A stretch of 64,000 nt of DNA from JAWVFM01 sp038237625. Its GTDB lineage: Bacteria; Actinomycetota; Thermoleophilia; Solirubrobacterales; 70-9. The notes beneath the pieces are model-generated. The model did not search any database. It saw nothing but the letters and a program-made list of their open reading frames with translations, and was not told the origin of the DNA. Positions within the stretch are counted from its first letter, which is position 1, and each line of letters opens with the position of its first letter. The stretch lies in NCBI GenBank assembly GCA_038237625.1, contig JBBRYM010000004.1, positions 127,359 through 191,358 on the forward strand, read 5' to 3'. Shown one piece after another: positions 52,698 through 60,955 of the stretch. The position numbers and the translations under genes were made by a program.

Positions 52698-53675
52698 CTA
52701 GGTGCAGCCCAGCCCGTCGCCGTTGCCGTCGAGGGCGTAGGGGTCAGACCCCGTCACCCGCACCGGCCCTGAGACGAAGCGCGGGCCATCGCCCCCGCCT
52801 CCCTCGCAGTCGACGTCGGGCCCGGGCGCGATGCAGGGGTCATAGCCGGAGACGCAGTTGCCGCCGCTGCCGGCGGCCGAGGTTCCCGGCGGGGCGGGCG
52901 GGCTCGACGCCGCGCTCGCGGGAGGGTTGGCCGGCGTCGCCGCCGCCGGCTGAAAGCGCACCCAGTGGACGATCTCGAACTGCGCCCGCGCCAGGCTGAT
53001 CTGTCCGTCGCAGACCTCGGCGTGAAGGCGATTTTCGAGCGCGTCCTTGTCGGTGGCACCGCGCCGGCCCGAGTAGGTCTCGGGCCAGAGGTTGCGGATG
53101 TCCGACGGCGCTCCGCCCAGCTCCAGCGAGACCAGGTGGTCGAGCTCCGAGCCACTCGGCCCGAAGCCGAAGCCGTAGGAGTGGATCAGCGCGGGCTCCA
53201 GGTTCGAGGTGTAGGACTCGGGCGGGCGCACCGTGTCGGTGTAGCCCGAGACGCAGATCGTCTTGTCGATCGTGGCCTGCGTCACCCGAGGATCGATCGC
53301 GCCGGGAGTGCAGGAGAGGTCCTCGACCACCCCGGCGTCTGGCGCGTCGCAGGCGCGTGGTGGAGGGACCGAGCCGCAGGCCGATCCGCTCGGGTCCTGC
53401 CAGCGGCAGTGGCTGACGACGAGGCCGGCGGGGGTGCGGGGCGTTGGCGCGTGGTGGGTCGGGCGGCGATGGTGGTGCGAGGCGGGGCGGGGAGGCGCGG
53501 GCCGGTGGTGTCGGACGTGGTGCGGCGCGTGGGCGACGTGATGGTGGTGCCCGTTTGCGCCCACCGATCCGCACCCCGCGAGTGCCAGGAAAAGAAAGAG
53601 GGAGGCTGCTTCACGAAGCCGCCCGCTCGAGGCGCCACCGTTCGAAGTCTGGGTCTTCCGCTTCTGATCTGTCAC
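52698..53675 (-). CDS. secreted lipoprotein with HNH-like domain and C-terminal Excalibur calcium-binding motif
   Basis: 325 residues with GTG start. The signal peptide ends in a lipobox (LALAGCGS, about residues 32-39), then a His-rich disordered stretch (HHHHVAHAPHHVRHH). The core (about 90-240) has several Cys and the motif ELDHLVSLELGGAPSDIRNL, the Asp-His-Leu...Gly-Gly...Asn pattern of HNH nucleases. The extreme C-terminus (DPYALDGNGDGLGCT) is the Excalibur domain, a short calcium-binding loop with Cys pairs seen in secreted actinobacterial nucleases. An exported metal-dependent nuclease is the best guess. Confidence 0.75.
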   Translation of the reverse strand: MTDQKRKTQTSNGGASSGRLREAASLFLFLALAGCGSVGANGHHHHVAHAPHHVRHHRPAPPRPASHHHRRPTHHAPTPRTPAGLVVSHCRWQDPSGSACGSVPPPRACDAPDAGVVEDLSCTPGAIDPRVTQATIDKTICVSGYTDTVRPPESYTSNLEPALIHSYGFGFGPSGSELDHLVSLELGGAPSDIRNLWPETYSGRRGATDKDALENRLHAEVCDGQISLARAQFEIVHWVRFQPAAATPANPPASAASSPPAPPGTSAAGSGGNCVSGYDPCIAPGPDVDCEGGGGDGPRFVSGPVRVTGSDPYALDGNGDGLGCT

Positions 53676-53767
53676 GCAGATCCGAAGTCTCGTATACCTA
53701 TCGGTAGGGACGAGCGATGCCTCCAGGGCATTTCCCGAGAAAGTTGGATCCCCCCCGACCGGCTCAG

Positions 53768-53995
53768 TTAGCCGGCGGGCTCAGCGGTGGCAGCCCACGC
53801 CTCGCGGAAAAACGGCCGGTAGAGCCCCAAGAAGAGCGGCGCGATCAGGATCAGGACTACTTCGTCAACCGGCCCTGGAATCGGCAGCAGAGCGAACCCG
53901 GCCAGCAGACGCACCGGCTTCGGGATCCGCTCGTCGCGGGCGATGATCTTCATCGCGCGGATGAGCCTCGAGATCCAGTCGCGGACGCGGCGCAT
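53768..53995 (-). CDS. small membrane protein
   Basis: 75 residues. A basic N-terminus (RRVRDWISRLIRAMKIIARD) is followed by a hydrophobic hairpin (VRLLAGFALLPIPGPVDEVVLILIAPLFLGLY). The PIPGPVDE turn is characteristic of a small widespread family of unknown function. TAGACT (complement of 54002-54007) lies 6 nt before the ATG. Confidence 0.65.
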   Translation of the reverse strand: MRRVRDWISRLIRAMKIIARDERIPKPVRLLAGFALLPIPGPVDEVVLILIAPLFLGLYRPFFREAWAATAEPAG

Positions 53996-54146
53996 GGTTC
54001 GAGTCTAGGACCGCTGGACGGGTACAGCGTCCGCTCGAAGAACATCGTCAACAACGAGGTCCGAGGCAGGGACATCTGCGAGTCGAACCTCGCCCGCGTT
54101 CCCAGCCTCGCCATTGGCGCGCGGCGGGTGGACTTCGATGCGCGTC

Positions 54147-54152
54147 TAGGAT
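54147..54152 (+). promoter_or_regulatory. -10 box of the thiamine-diphosphate enzyme gene
   Basis: TAGGAT ends 7 nt before GTG 54160, the leaderless layout seen elsewhere. Confidence 0.5.
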
Positions 54153-54159
54153 CACCGGC

Positions 54160-55827
54160 GTGGCGAGCACCGAGCAGAGCGTTCAGCACGAGGAGGCTGG
54201 GAGCGGCCCAGTCCACGGCGGCCGCCTCGTCGCCCGCACGCTGAAGGACCGCGGCGTCTCGCACCTCTTCACCCTCTCCGGCGGGCACCTCTTCTCCATC
54301 TACGACGGCTGCAAGCACGAGGGCATCCGCGTCGTCGACACCCGCCACGAGGCTTCGGCGGCGTGGGCGGCCGAGGGCTGGGCGAAGGCGACGCGCGAGG
54401 TCGGCGTCTGCGCGCTGACCGCCGGGCCCGGCGTCACCAACGGGATGAGCGCGATCGCGGGGGCGAAGTTCAACCGCTCGCCGCTCGTCGTCCTCGGCGG
54501 CCGCGCGCCGGAGATGCGCTGGGGCTCGGGAAGCCTCCAGGAGATCGACCACCTGCCGTTCGTCACCCCGCTCGTGAAGACCGCGATCACGGTCAAGCAC
54601 ACCGAGGACATCCCCCTCGCCACCGCCCACGCGATCGACCTCGCCCTCACCCATCCCACCGGGCCCGTCTTCGTCGACTACCCCCTCGACGTCGTCTTCT
54701 CCGAGGCCGAGGCAGAGGTGCCCGAGCAGGTGGTCGACCAGCTGCCGGTCGCCGACGGAGTGGAGGGCGCGGCGGCGCTGCTCGCCCGCGCCGAGCGCCC
54801 GGCGATCATGGCCGGCACCGGCCTCTACTGGGCCCACGGCGAGGAGCCGCTTCGCGAGCTCGCCGAGGCACTTCACATCCCCGTCTTCCTCAACGGCATG
54901 GGCCGCGGCTGCCTGCCCGCCGACCACGAGCTCTACTTCAGCCGCGCCCGCGGCAAGGGCCTGAAGGAGGCCGACGTCGCCCTCGTCGTCGGCGTCCCGC
55001 TCGACTTCCGCCTCGGCTTCGGCCAGAGCTTCGGCGAGGAGACCAAGATCATCTACCTCGACTGCGCGCCCAACGAGCTTCACCGAAACCGCCAGCCCGA
55101 TCTCGAGCTCGTCGGCGACATCGCCAAGACGCTCGCGGAGATGAAAGGCGCGGCCGAGTCCGGGGGGGACTCAAGCGGCCGCGCCGGCGAGTGGATTACC
55201 ACCCTGCGCGAAGTCGAAACCGAAAAGCGCGAGGCCGAGAAGCCCGAGCTGAATGACGACCGCAGCCCCCTGCACCCGATGCGGATCTACAAGGAGCTCG
55301 CCGAAGTTCTCGACCGCGACGCGATCGTCATCGGCGACGGCGGCGACTTCGTCAGCTACGCGGGCCGGGTCGTCGACACCTACGAGCCCGGCACCTGGAT
55401 GGACCCCGGCCCCTTCGGCTGCCTGGGCGCCGGTCCGGGCCAGGCAATCGGTGCGAAGCTCGCCAAGCCCGACCAGCAGGTCTGCCTCCTGCTGGGCGAC
55501 GGAGCCTTCGGCTTCTCAGGCATGGAGTTCGACACGATGGCAAGGCACGAGATCCCGGTGGTCGCGATCGTGGGCAACAACGGGATCTGGGCGTTGGAGC
55601 ACCACCCGATGAAGTTCTTGTACGGGTATTCGATGGCGGCGGAGTTGACGCCGGAGACGCGGTACGACGGGGTGGCTGACGCGCTGGGGTGCGAGGCGGA
55701 GTTGGTGCGGGAGCCAGAGGAGTTGCGCGTGGCGCTGGATCGGGCGTCTGCGGCAGGGCTGCCGACACTTGTCAATGTGCTCACAGATTCCGAAGTCGTC
55801 TATCCGCGGAAGTCTGTTTTGGCTTAG
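54160..55827 (+). CDS. thiamine diphosphate-dependent enzyme, acetolactate-synthase-like
   Basis: 555 residues. Three-domain ThDP enzyme: N-terminal PYR domain with catalytic Glu in VDTRHEASAAWAAEGWA and TAGPGVTNGMSAIA, central domain (about 190-330), and C-terminal PP domain with the diphosphate/Mg motif LLGDGAFGFSGMEFDTMAR and VVAIVGNNGIWALEH. Resembles acetolactate synthase large subunit and oxalyl-CoA or benzoylformate decarboxylases. No small-subunit gene is adjacent, so true AHAS function is unlikely; the substrate is not assignable. Ends inside a hairpin-rich region. Confidence 0.88.
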   Translation: MASTEQSVQHEEAGSGPVHGGRLVARTLKDRGVSHLFTLSGGHLFSIYDGCKHEGIRVVDTRHEASAAWAAEGWAKATREVGVCALTAGPGVTNGMSAIAGAKFNRSPLVVLGGRAPEMRWGSGSLQEIDHLPFVTPLVKTAITVKHTEDIPLATAHAIDLALTHPTGPVFVDYPLDVVFSEAEAEVPEQVVDQLPVADGVEGAAALLARAERPAIMAGTGLYWAHGEEPLRELAEALHIPVFLNGMGRGCLPADHELYFSRARGKGLKEADVALVVGVPLDFRLGFGQSFGEETKIIYLDCAPNELHRNRQPDLELVGDIAKTLAEMKGAAESGGDSSGRAGEWITTLREVETEKREAEKPELNDDRSPLHPMRIYKELAEVLDRDAIVIGDGGDFVSYAGRVVDTYEPGTWMDPGPFGCLGAGPGQAIGAKLAKPDQQVCLLLGDGAFGFSGMEFDTMARHEIPVVAIVGNNGIWALEHHPMKFLYGYSMAAELTPETRYDGVADALGCEAELVREPEELRVALDRASAAGLPTLVNVLTDSEVVYPRKSVLA

Positions 55828-55895
55828 TTCCGTGTCGGGCTCATGACCCGCAGTTCGCGGGATCCGCCCACGGAACTGAGGTAACGGGCTCAGTT
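55826..55895. other. overlapping hairpins between the ThDP enzyme gene and mcrB
   Basis: AGTTCCGTG (55826-55834) pairs with CACGGAACT (55869-55877). Inside, CCCGC/GCGGG (55847-55851/55857-55861) forms a hairpin that competes with CGGG/CCCG (55836-55839/55847-55850). AACTGAG/CTCAGTT (55874-55880/55889-55895) overlaps the outer right arm. The first arm starts in the stop codon. A terminator is the simplest role, but the mutually exclusive pairs are noteworthy. There is no T tract. Confidence 0.5.
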
Positions 55896-55961
55896 GCCGT
55901 CGAGACCTGACCTAACGCTGAAAGCAGCCGACGCGTGCGCCGGTCACCGATCTCTGGCCGA

Positions 55962-55967
55962 TAGGCT
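55962..55967 (+). promoter_or_regulatory. -10 box of mcrB
   Basis: TAGGCT ends 6 nt before GTG 55974, so the restriction system uses the same leaderless promoter type as the chromosome around it. Confidence 0.4.
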
Positions 55968-55973
55968 CATGCG

Positions 55974-58757
55974 GTGCCGTGGGAGGCCCTCATAGCTCAG
56001 GCGCGTACGAGCTTCGCGGATCCCGAGTTTGATCGACGCGAGCGCACCTATAAGCTCGAGATCGCTGAGGCTCTCCGTGGTGTTTTGGAGCTGGCTCGAG
56101 ACGGCGGCGATTGGACGGAAGCCATGAAGTCGGCTTTCCACGGGCAGCAGTACAACCTTTCGGATTGGCGGCAGCACGACTGGCTGTTCCGGGTGGAGGA
56201 TGCGGCCGAGCCGGCGGTTCGATCGGTTCTCGCCGGGTTTCTGGACCTGGACCTCCCAGAGCTTCAGCGCTTCCAGGCGTTCGAGGAGGTCTCTGAGCGA
56301 TTCGCAGATGGCCAGGGAGCAAACGCGGGTTCAATCCTCGCCGTCGGATCCGTCTTCAACTTCGCCGCAGAGCCGGAGCGTCTACCCCCTGTCAAGACAA
56401 CTGTTTTCCGGAAGGCGGAAGATGCGGTTGATTTTCCCCGGCCCAAGGGGTCCGCCACGGATCGCTACGAGGCCCACCTCAGGTTCTCCAATCTCGCGAT
56501 GGAGAAGCTGAAAGAGACAGGGCTCCCCGTGCGGGATATTCTCGACGTGCAGAGCGTAGTTTGGGAGTTCTTTCAGGCTGCGACGGACCGCTCAATCGGG
56601 CTTCACGACTTCCTCGAGAGGATCCTTGCGGAGTATCCGACCGTAAGAACAACCGAGCCCTTTGGCCGCGAGAGCGCCGTCTGGCAGGCGTTCGAGGAGG
56701 CCCGCGTCCGACTCGCGGAGCTTGACTCAGTCGCTGGTACGGACACAGTCAACGCTCGTTTCTCCCTGGGACAGGGCAACTGGGCCCGGATCCCGTGGTT
56801 CGCCTTTCTCGATAGTCGCGAGACAGACTCAACCCAGCGCGGCGTCTACCCGGTCTACCTGTTCAGGCAGGACGGGTCCGGGGTCTACCTGACGCTGGCC
56901 CAAGGCGTGACTGAGCCTAAGAACCAGCTGGGAACCCCAGCCGCCCATGAAGCATTGAAGAGGAAGGCTGACGCGTTGAGAGAGTTCTGTCCGGGTCTTA
57001 GCTCGCAGGGATTCGCTCTTGACGGAAAGATCGACCTGAGATCGGATCCGGGCATCGGACGTGACTACGAAGTCTCGGTTGCCGCCCACAAACTCTACGA
57101 GCAAGGAGCAGTCCCCGATGACGCCGAACTCGTCGCGGACCTAGACGCGATGCTCCACGCTTACGAGACGTACTTGAGCGAGCATCGGACGGGTGACCTT
57201 GCCGCCCTCGTCGCGGGCTGGCGCGCGGAAACCGGCTATCCGACGGAGCGGCATCGCGATCGAATCGAAAGTCGGCTTCCCCTCAAAGAGCGGCTATCCG
57301 AAGACCTACTCCTCGCGGTCGAGGCGGACCCGGATCGCTTCGGCGAACTCGAGTTCGGCAAGTTTGTTCACGGCAGCCATTACGGCAGCCCCGGCCCGAT
57401 GTCGATCGTGAATGAGGCCGTCAAGACGTCCGAGGAGAACCGGGTGAAGGTAGCGCGGGCGCTGCGGCATCTGATTTACGGAAGCGGTTCCGCGGCGCAG
57501 CGGATTGACGACGTCGTCGGCAGCGACGAATTCAAAGTCTCGGGCTTTGGAGAGACCCTGGCCGTGAAGGCCCTCGCCGCCAGTGATCCCGACACGTGGA
57601 TACCGGTCTATCCATATACCGGGGATCGCGGAAAGCGCGCAGTGATGGAGTCGCCGGAGTTGGGCATCGGCGCGCACCCAGAGCTGGAGGAGATGAGCGT
57701 TGGACAGCGGGCCCAGCGATCCAACGATCTGCTTCGAAGCGTGCTCGAACCGCACATCCCGTCCGATCCCTGGGGCCAAATGACCTTTCTCTATTGGCTT
57801 CGGGATCGGAACATGAAGGCGCCGTCGCGGCCCACGTCGTCTCTGTCCGATCTCGCCAAGCACCTCTACCTGCCCGAGAGCTGGATCGAGGAAGTGCTGG
57901 CTCTAGCGACGGACAAGGGGCAGATCATCTTCAAAGGGCCGCCCGGAACAGGGAAGACCTACGTGGCTAAGGAGCTGGCTCACCACATCGCCGGCGACCC
58001 TGCGCGTGTTCGCCTCGTTCAGTTCCACGCGTCGTATGCCTACGAAGACTTCGTCCAGGGATATCGGCCGGTTCTCGTGGGGGAGACCCCTGCGTTTCAG
58101 CTCGTGGACGGTCCGCTCGTCGAGATGGCCACTAAGGCGGCAGCCGACAGGGACCACACCTATGTCCTGCTCATCGACGAGCTCAATAGAGGCAACGTGG
58201 CCAAGGTGTTTGGTGAGCTCTACTTCCTGCTCGAGTATCGGGGCGAGTCCGTTCGGCTCCAATATGGCGCGCGCGGCTCCGAGCCCGACTTTGAGCTGCC
58301 CGAGAACCTTTGGTTCATAGGGACGATGAACACTGCGGATCAGTCGATTGCTCTTCTCGACTCAGCACTCCGGCGCCGCTTCTATTTCGTCGATTTCTAT
58401 CCGACCGAAGCCCCGGTCCAGGAGCTATTGCCGACCTGGCTTGCTCAAAACGGCTACGGGAGTCTGTCCTGGCTCCCGGAAGTCATTGAGGAGGTCAACC
58501 GCCGGCTCGGGGACCGAGAGATCGCGCTTGGCCCGAGTTACTTTCTGGATCCCGAGGCAGATCTCACCGAGGAGAGGGTCGACCTGCTCTGGCGTCATGC
58601 GGTCCTGCCTTATCTCGAGGAGCAATTCTTCGGGGATGAGGAAAAGCGTTCTGAATTCGAGCTCGCAAATCTGAGAGCGGCGGTTTCCGGCGCCGAGCCG
58701 GAGCAGGCTGAGGAGAACGAAGGAGGCGAAAGCGACGGCCTGGAAGCCGGCGATTGA
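55974..58757 (+). CDS. mcrB: McrB-type 5-methylcytosine-specific restriction GTPase/AAA+ subunit
   Basis: 927 residues, much longer than E. coli McrB (about 460). The N-terminal 220 residues are of unknown type; about 225-400 matches the MrcB N-terminal DUF3578-like module (ARIPWFAFLDSRETDSTQRG, VYPVYLFRQDGSGVYLTLAQ). The C-terminal AAA+ domain has Walker A FKGPPGTGKTYVAKEL (about 653), YEDFVQGYRPVL, Walker B VLLIDELNRGNVAKVFGELY and the McrB signature IGTMNTADQSIALLDSALRR. It drives translocation and with McrC cuts DNA carrying modified cytosine. Codon use is less GC-biased than the neighbours, suggesting transfer. GTG start, -10 box at 55962. Confidence 0.9.
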   Translation: MPWEALIAQARTSFADPEFDRRERTYKLEIAEALRGVLELARDGGDWTEAMKSAFHGQQYNLSDWRQHDWLFRVEDAAEPAVRSVLAGFLDLDLPELQRFQAFEEVSERFADGQGANAGSILAVGSVFNFAAEPERLPPVKTTVFRKAEDAVDFPRPKGSATDRYEAHLRFSNLAMEKLKETGLPVRDILDVQSVVWEFFQAATDRSIGLHDFLERILAEYPTVRTTEPFGRESAVWQAFEEARVRLAELDSVAGTDTVNARFSLGQGNWARIPWFAFLDSRETDSTQRGVYPVYLFRQDGSGVYLTLAQGVTEPKNQLGTPAAHEALKRKADALREFCPGLSSQGFALDGKIDLRSDPGIGRDYEVSVAAHKLYEQGAVPDDAELVADLDAMLHAYETYLSEHRTGDLAALVAGWRAETGYPTERHRDRIESRLPLKERLSEDLLLAVEADPDRFGELEFGKFVHGSHYGSPGPMSIVNEAVKTSEENRVKVARALRHLIYGSGSAAQRIDDVVGSDEFKVSGFGETLAVKALAASDPDTWIPVYPYTGDRGKRAVMESPELGIGAHPELEEMSVGQRAQRSNDLLRSVLEPHIPSDPWGQMTFLYWLRDRNMKAPSRPTSSLSDLAKHLYLPESWIEEVLALATDKGQIIFKGPPGTGKTYVAKELAHHIAGDPARVRLVQFHASYAYEDFVQGYRPVLVGETPAFQLVDGPLVEMATKAAADRDHTYVLLIDELNRGNVAKVFGELYFLLEYRGESVRLQYGARGSEPDFELPENLWFIGTMNTADQSIALLDSALRRRFYFVDFYPTEAPVQELLPTWLAQNGYGSLSWLPEVIEEVNRRLGDREIALGPSYFLDPEADLTEERVDLLWRHAVLPYLEEQFFGDEEKRSEFELANLRAAVSGAEPEQAEENEGGESDGLEAGD

Positions 58758-59973
58758 CCTCGTCGAGTTCCAGAACTCGCCGCCACTCGAGCTCTCAGGC
58801 GAAGAGCTGGAGGCGCTCAGGCTCCTAATTCCGAGCCTGACGATCAGGCCCGCTCAAGGCGGACAGGTTGTCCTGAATCCCGGGGGTGTCGTGGGCAGCG
58901 GGCAGCTGGGCCAACGAGATGTGTCGGTCCGGCCGAAGATCGGAATGGCCAGGTTGATGTTTCTACTGGCCTATTCCCTTGACGCGGCGCGCTGGCAAGA
59001 CTCGTTTCCAGAGTTCGACCAAGAGCGCGACTTGCTCCAGTCGATCATTCCCGCATTTTCTGAAGCCGTCCGGCGCGCAACCACGCGCGGGATCCACCGT
59101 GGTTACGAGGAGCGCTCGGAGATTCTTGCGACGATTCGAGGCCGGGTCGAGTTTGATCAGATGATCAAGCGTCGCTACGGGATTCTCTTCCCGGTCGACT
59201 GTCGATTCGATGAGTTCACCGAGGACATTGAGCTGAACCGCCTCCTGCTTGCAGCGGCTCGAAGTCTCCAGCGCTTGCGGCGGCTCGATCAAGACCAGGC
59301 TCATGACTTACGGGCCGTAGCCGCGCTATTCGGCCGGGTGTCGTCGGTCCGCTATTCGCCGCGCGACCTTCCCAGCGTCTCCTACACCCGCCTCACCAGG
59401 CATTACCGGCTTGCCGTCGAGCTGGCGCTTCTGATCCTTCGGAGTCGGACAACCGAAATCGGCGCTGGAGGAGTTCGAGCGCGCGGTTTCTTCGTTGATA
59501 TGGCGCAGGTCTTCGAAGACTTCGTTGTCACTGCATTGCGGGAGGCGCTGCGGCTGTCTGAGTACGACTTCCCGCAAGGCGCTCGGGGCAAGAGGCTCCG
59601 TCTTGATCTCGAAGGAGCGATCCGACTCAAGCCGGATTTCTCCTGGTGGGAAGGGGGCCAATGCCGCTTCGTTGGGGACGTGAAATACAAGACCACGCCT
59701 GAGACGGCAGGCGTGAAGGAAGCCGACATCTATCAGTTGCTGGCGTACGCGCAGGCTGCAGACCTGCCAAGCGGTCTCTTGGTCTACGCGAAGGGCGACG
59801 CCGAGCCTCGCAGCTACTCGATCGTCAACTCGGACAGGGTCTTCCTGGTCCGGACCCTGGATCTTGAAATGGATCCCGCGGACGTGCTCGATCAGATTTC
59901 ACGGATCGCAGCCCAGATCCGCCTCGCACGGGAACCCGGGAGGGGCCGGGTTTTGGACGTTCTGGCGGCGTGA
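58753..59973 (+). CDS. mcrC: McrC endonuclease subunit, probably starting at ATT
   Basis: 406 residues if started at ATT 58753. The PD-(D/E)xK nuclease core is LKPDFSWWEGGQCRFVGDVK, then YKTTPETAGVKEADIYQLLA, near the C-terminus, preceded by the McrC start DLVEFQNSPPLELSGEELEA. GTG 58891 is the first standard in-frame start but would cut off about 46 residues that look like genuine McrC N-terminus. Upstream to the in-frame stop (58672) there is no ATG, GTG or TTG. ATT 58753 overlaps the mcrB stop by one base (ATTGA) and GGAAG lies 6 nt upstream. A sequencing error is the alternative. Confidence 0.85.
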   Translation: MDLVEFQNSPPLELSGEELEALRLLIPSLTIRPAQGGQVVLNPGGVVGSGQLGQRDVSVRPKIGMARLMFLLAYSLDAARWQDSFPEFDQERDLLQSIIPAFSEAVRRATTRGIHRGYEERSEILATIRGRVEFDQMIKRRYGILFPVDCRFDEFTEDIELNRLLLAAARSLQRLRRLDQDQAHDLRAVAALFGRVSSVRYSPRDLPSVSYTRLTRHYRLAVELALLILRSRTTEIGAGGVRARGFFVDMAQVFEDFVVTALREALRLSEYDFPQGARGKRLRLDLEGAIRLKPDFSWWEGGQCRFVGDVKYKTTPETAGVKEADIYQLLAYAQAADLPSGLLVYAKGDAEPRSYSIVNSDRVFLVRTLDLEMDPADVLDQISRIAAQIRLAREPGRGRVLDVLAA

Positions 59974-60032
59974 GGTCCGTCGTCCAACCTCCCACCTCGG
60001 CGTTCGCGACCTGCTTCAGTCGGCGCTGCAGC

Positions 60033-60926
60033 TCAGCCGAGCTGCGCCACCGCGTCCGGCACGCCCTCGCGCGCGCTCGCAAACTGCGGCTCCCAGCCGA
60101 GCTCGGACTTGATCCGGGCGTTTGAGCTCTTCGCCGAGCGGGTGACGGCGCGGACGGGGTCGGCGCCGGCGGCCAGGCGGGCCAGCCAGATCGGGACTCG
60201 GCGGGGTGGGCCCTTGCCGAGGGCCTCTGCCGCCAGGGCGACGAAGTCGTAGAAGCGGATCGGCTCGTCGTCGGCGACGTGATACGTGGAGCCGGCGGGG
60301 GCGCGCTCGCCGGCGTCGACGCAGGCGCGCGCGACGTCCTCGACCCGCACCACGTCCCACCAATTCTCGCCCGACCCGATGACCGCGAAGCGGCCGGGCT
60401 GGCGGAGGCGGTTGACGAACTCCTCGGCGAACCAGCCGCCGGGGCCGTAGACGTGGCTGGGCCTGATGACTACGTCTTCCAGCGAGGACTCGCGGAGCAT
60501 GCGCTCGCCCTCCTGCTTGGAGCGGCCGTACTCGGTCTCCACGGGGAGCTCTGAATCCTCGGTGAGCACCGCGCCCTTGGCGTCGCCGGTGACGACGGTG
60601 GAGGAGAAGACCAGCCGGCGCACCCCGGCGGCCTCGCAAGCCGCGATCAGCACGCGGGTGCCGTCGACGTTGACCGCCCGGGTCTTCGCGGCGTCGCGCT
60701 GGGAGGCAATCTCGGCCGCGAGGTGAAAGACGCACTCGGGCGCGACCTGCGAGACGGCGGCGGTGAGCCGCTCGGCATCGGTGAGGTCGCCGGCGACGAG
60801 GGTGGTGGCGGGCGGCTCGGAGCCGGGCCGGCGAACGAGGGCGTGGACGTCGTGGCCGCGGTCGAGGAGCTCGGCGCAGACCACCTTGCCGAGGAAGCCG
60901 CTGGCGCCGGTGACAAGAACCTTCAC
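60033..60926 (-). CDS. extended SDR-family NAD(P)-dependent epimerase/dehydratase
   Basis: 297 residues. VLVTGASGFLGKVVCAELL (GxxGxxG cofactor loop), VAGDLTDAERL, CVFHLAAEIASQ, catalytic Y-x3-K in TEYGRSKQEGERML and substrate-loop VVIRPSHVYGPGGW. Members act on nucleotide sugars or sterol/terpenoid-like substrates; no assignment is possible. GTG start 6 nt after TAGACT (complement of 60933-60938). Confidence 0.88.
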   Translation of the reverse strand: MKVLVTGASGFLGKVVCAELLDRGHDVHALVRRPGSEPPATTLVAGDLTDAERLTAAVSQVAPECVFHLAAEIASQRDAAKTRAVNVDGTRVLIAACEAAGVRRLVFSSTVVTGDAKGAVLTEDSELPVETEYGRSKQEGERMLRESSLEDVVIRPSHVYGPGGWFAEEFVNRLRQPGRFAVIGSGENWWDVVRVEDVARACVDAGERAPAGSTYHVADDEPIRFYDFVALAAEALGKGPPRRVPIWLARLAAGADPVRAVTRSAKSSNARIKSELGWEPQFASAREGVPDAVAQLG

Positions 60927-60955
60927 GGCGCGAGTCTATGCCCGCTCGGCTGGGC

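Noticed and set aside
54160..55827. True acetolactate synthase (ilvB)
   Set aside because: No regulatory subunit (ilvN) or ilvC is nearby and the family includes many other decarboxylases.
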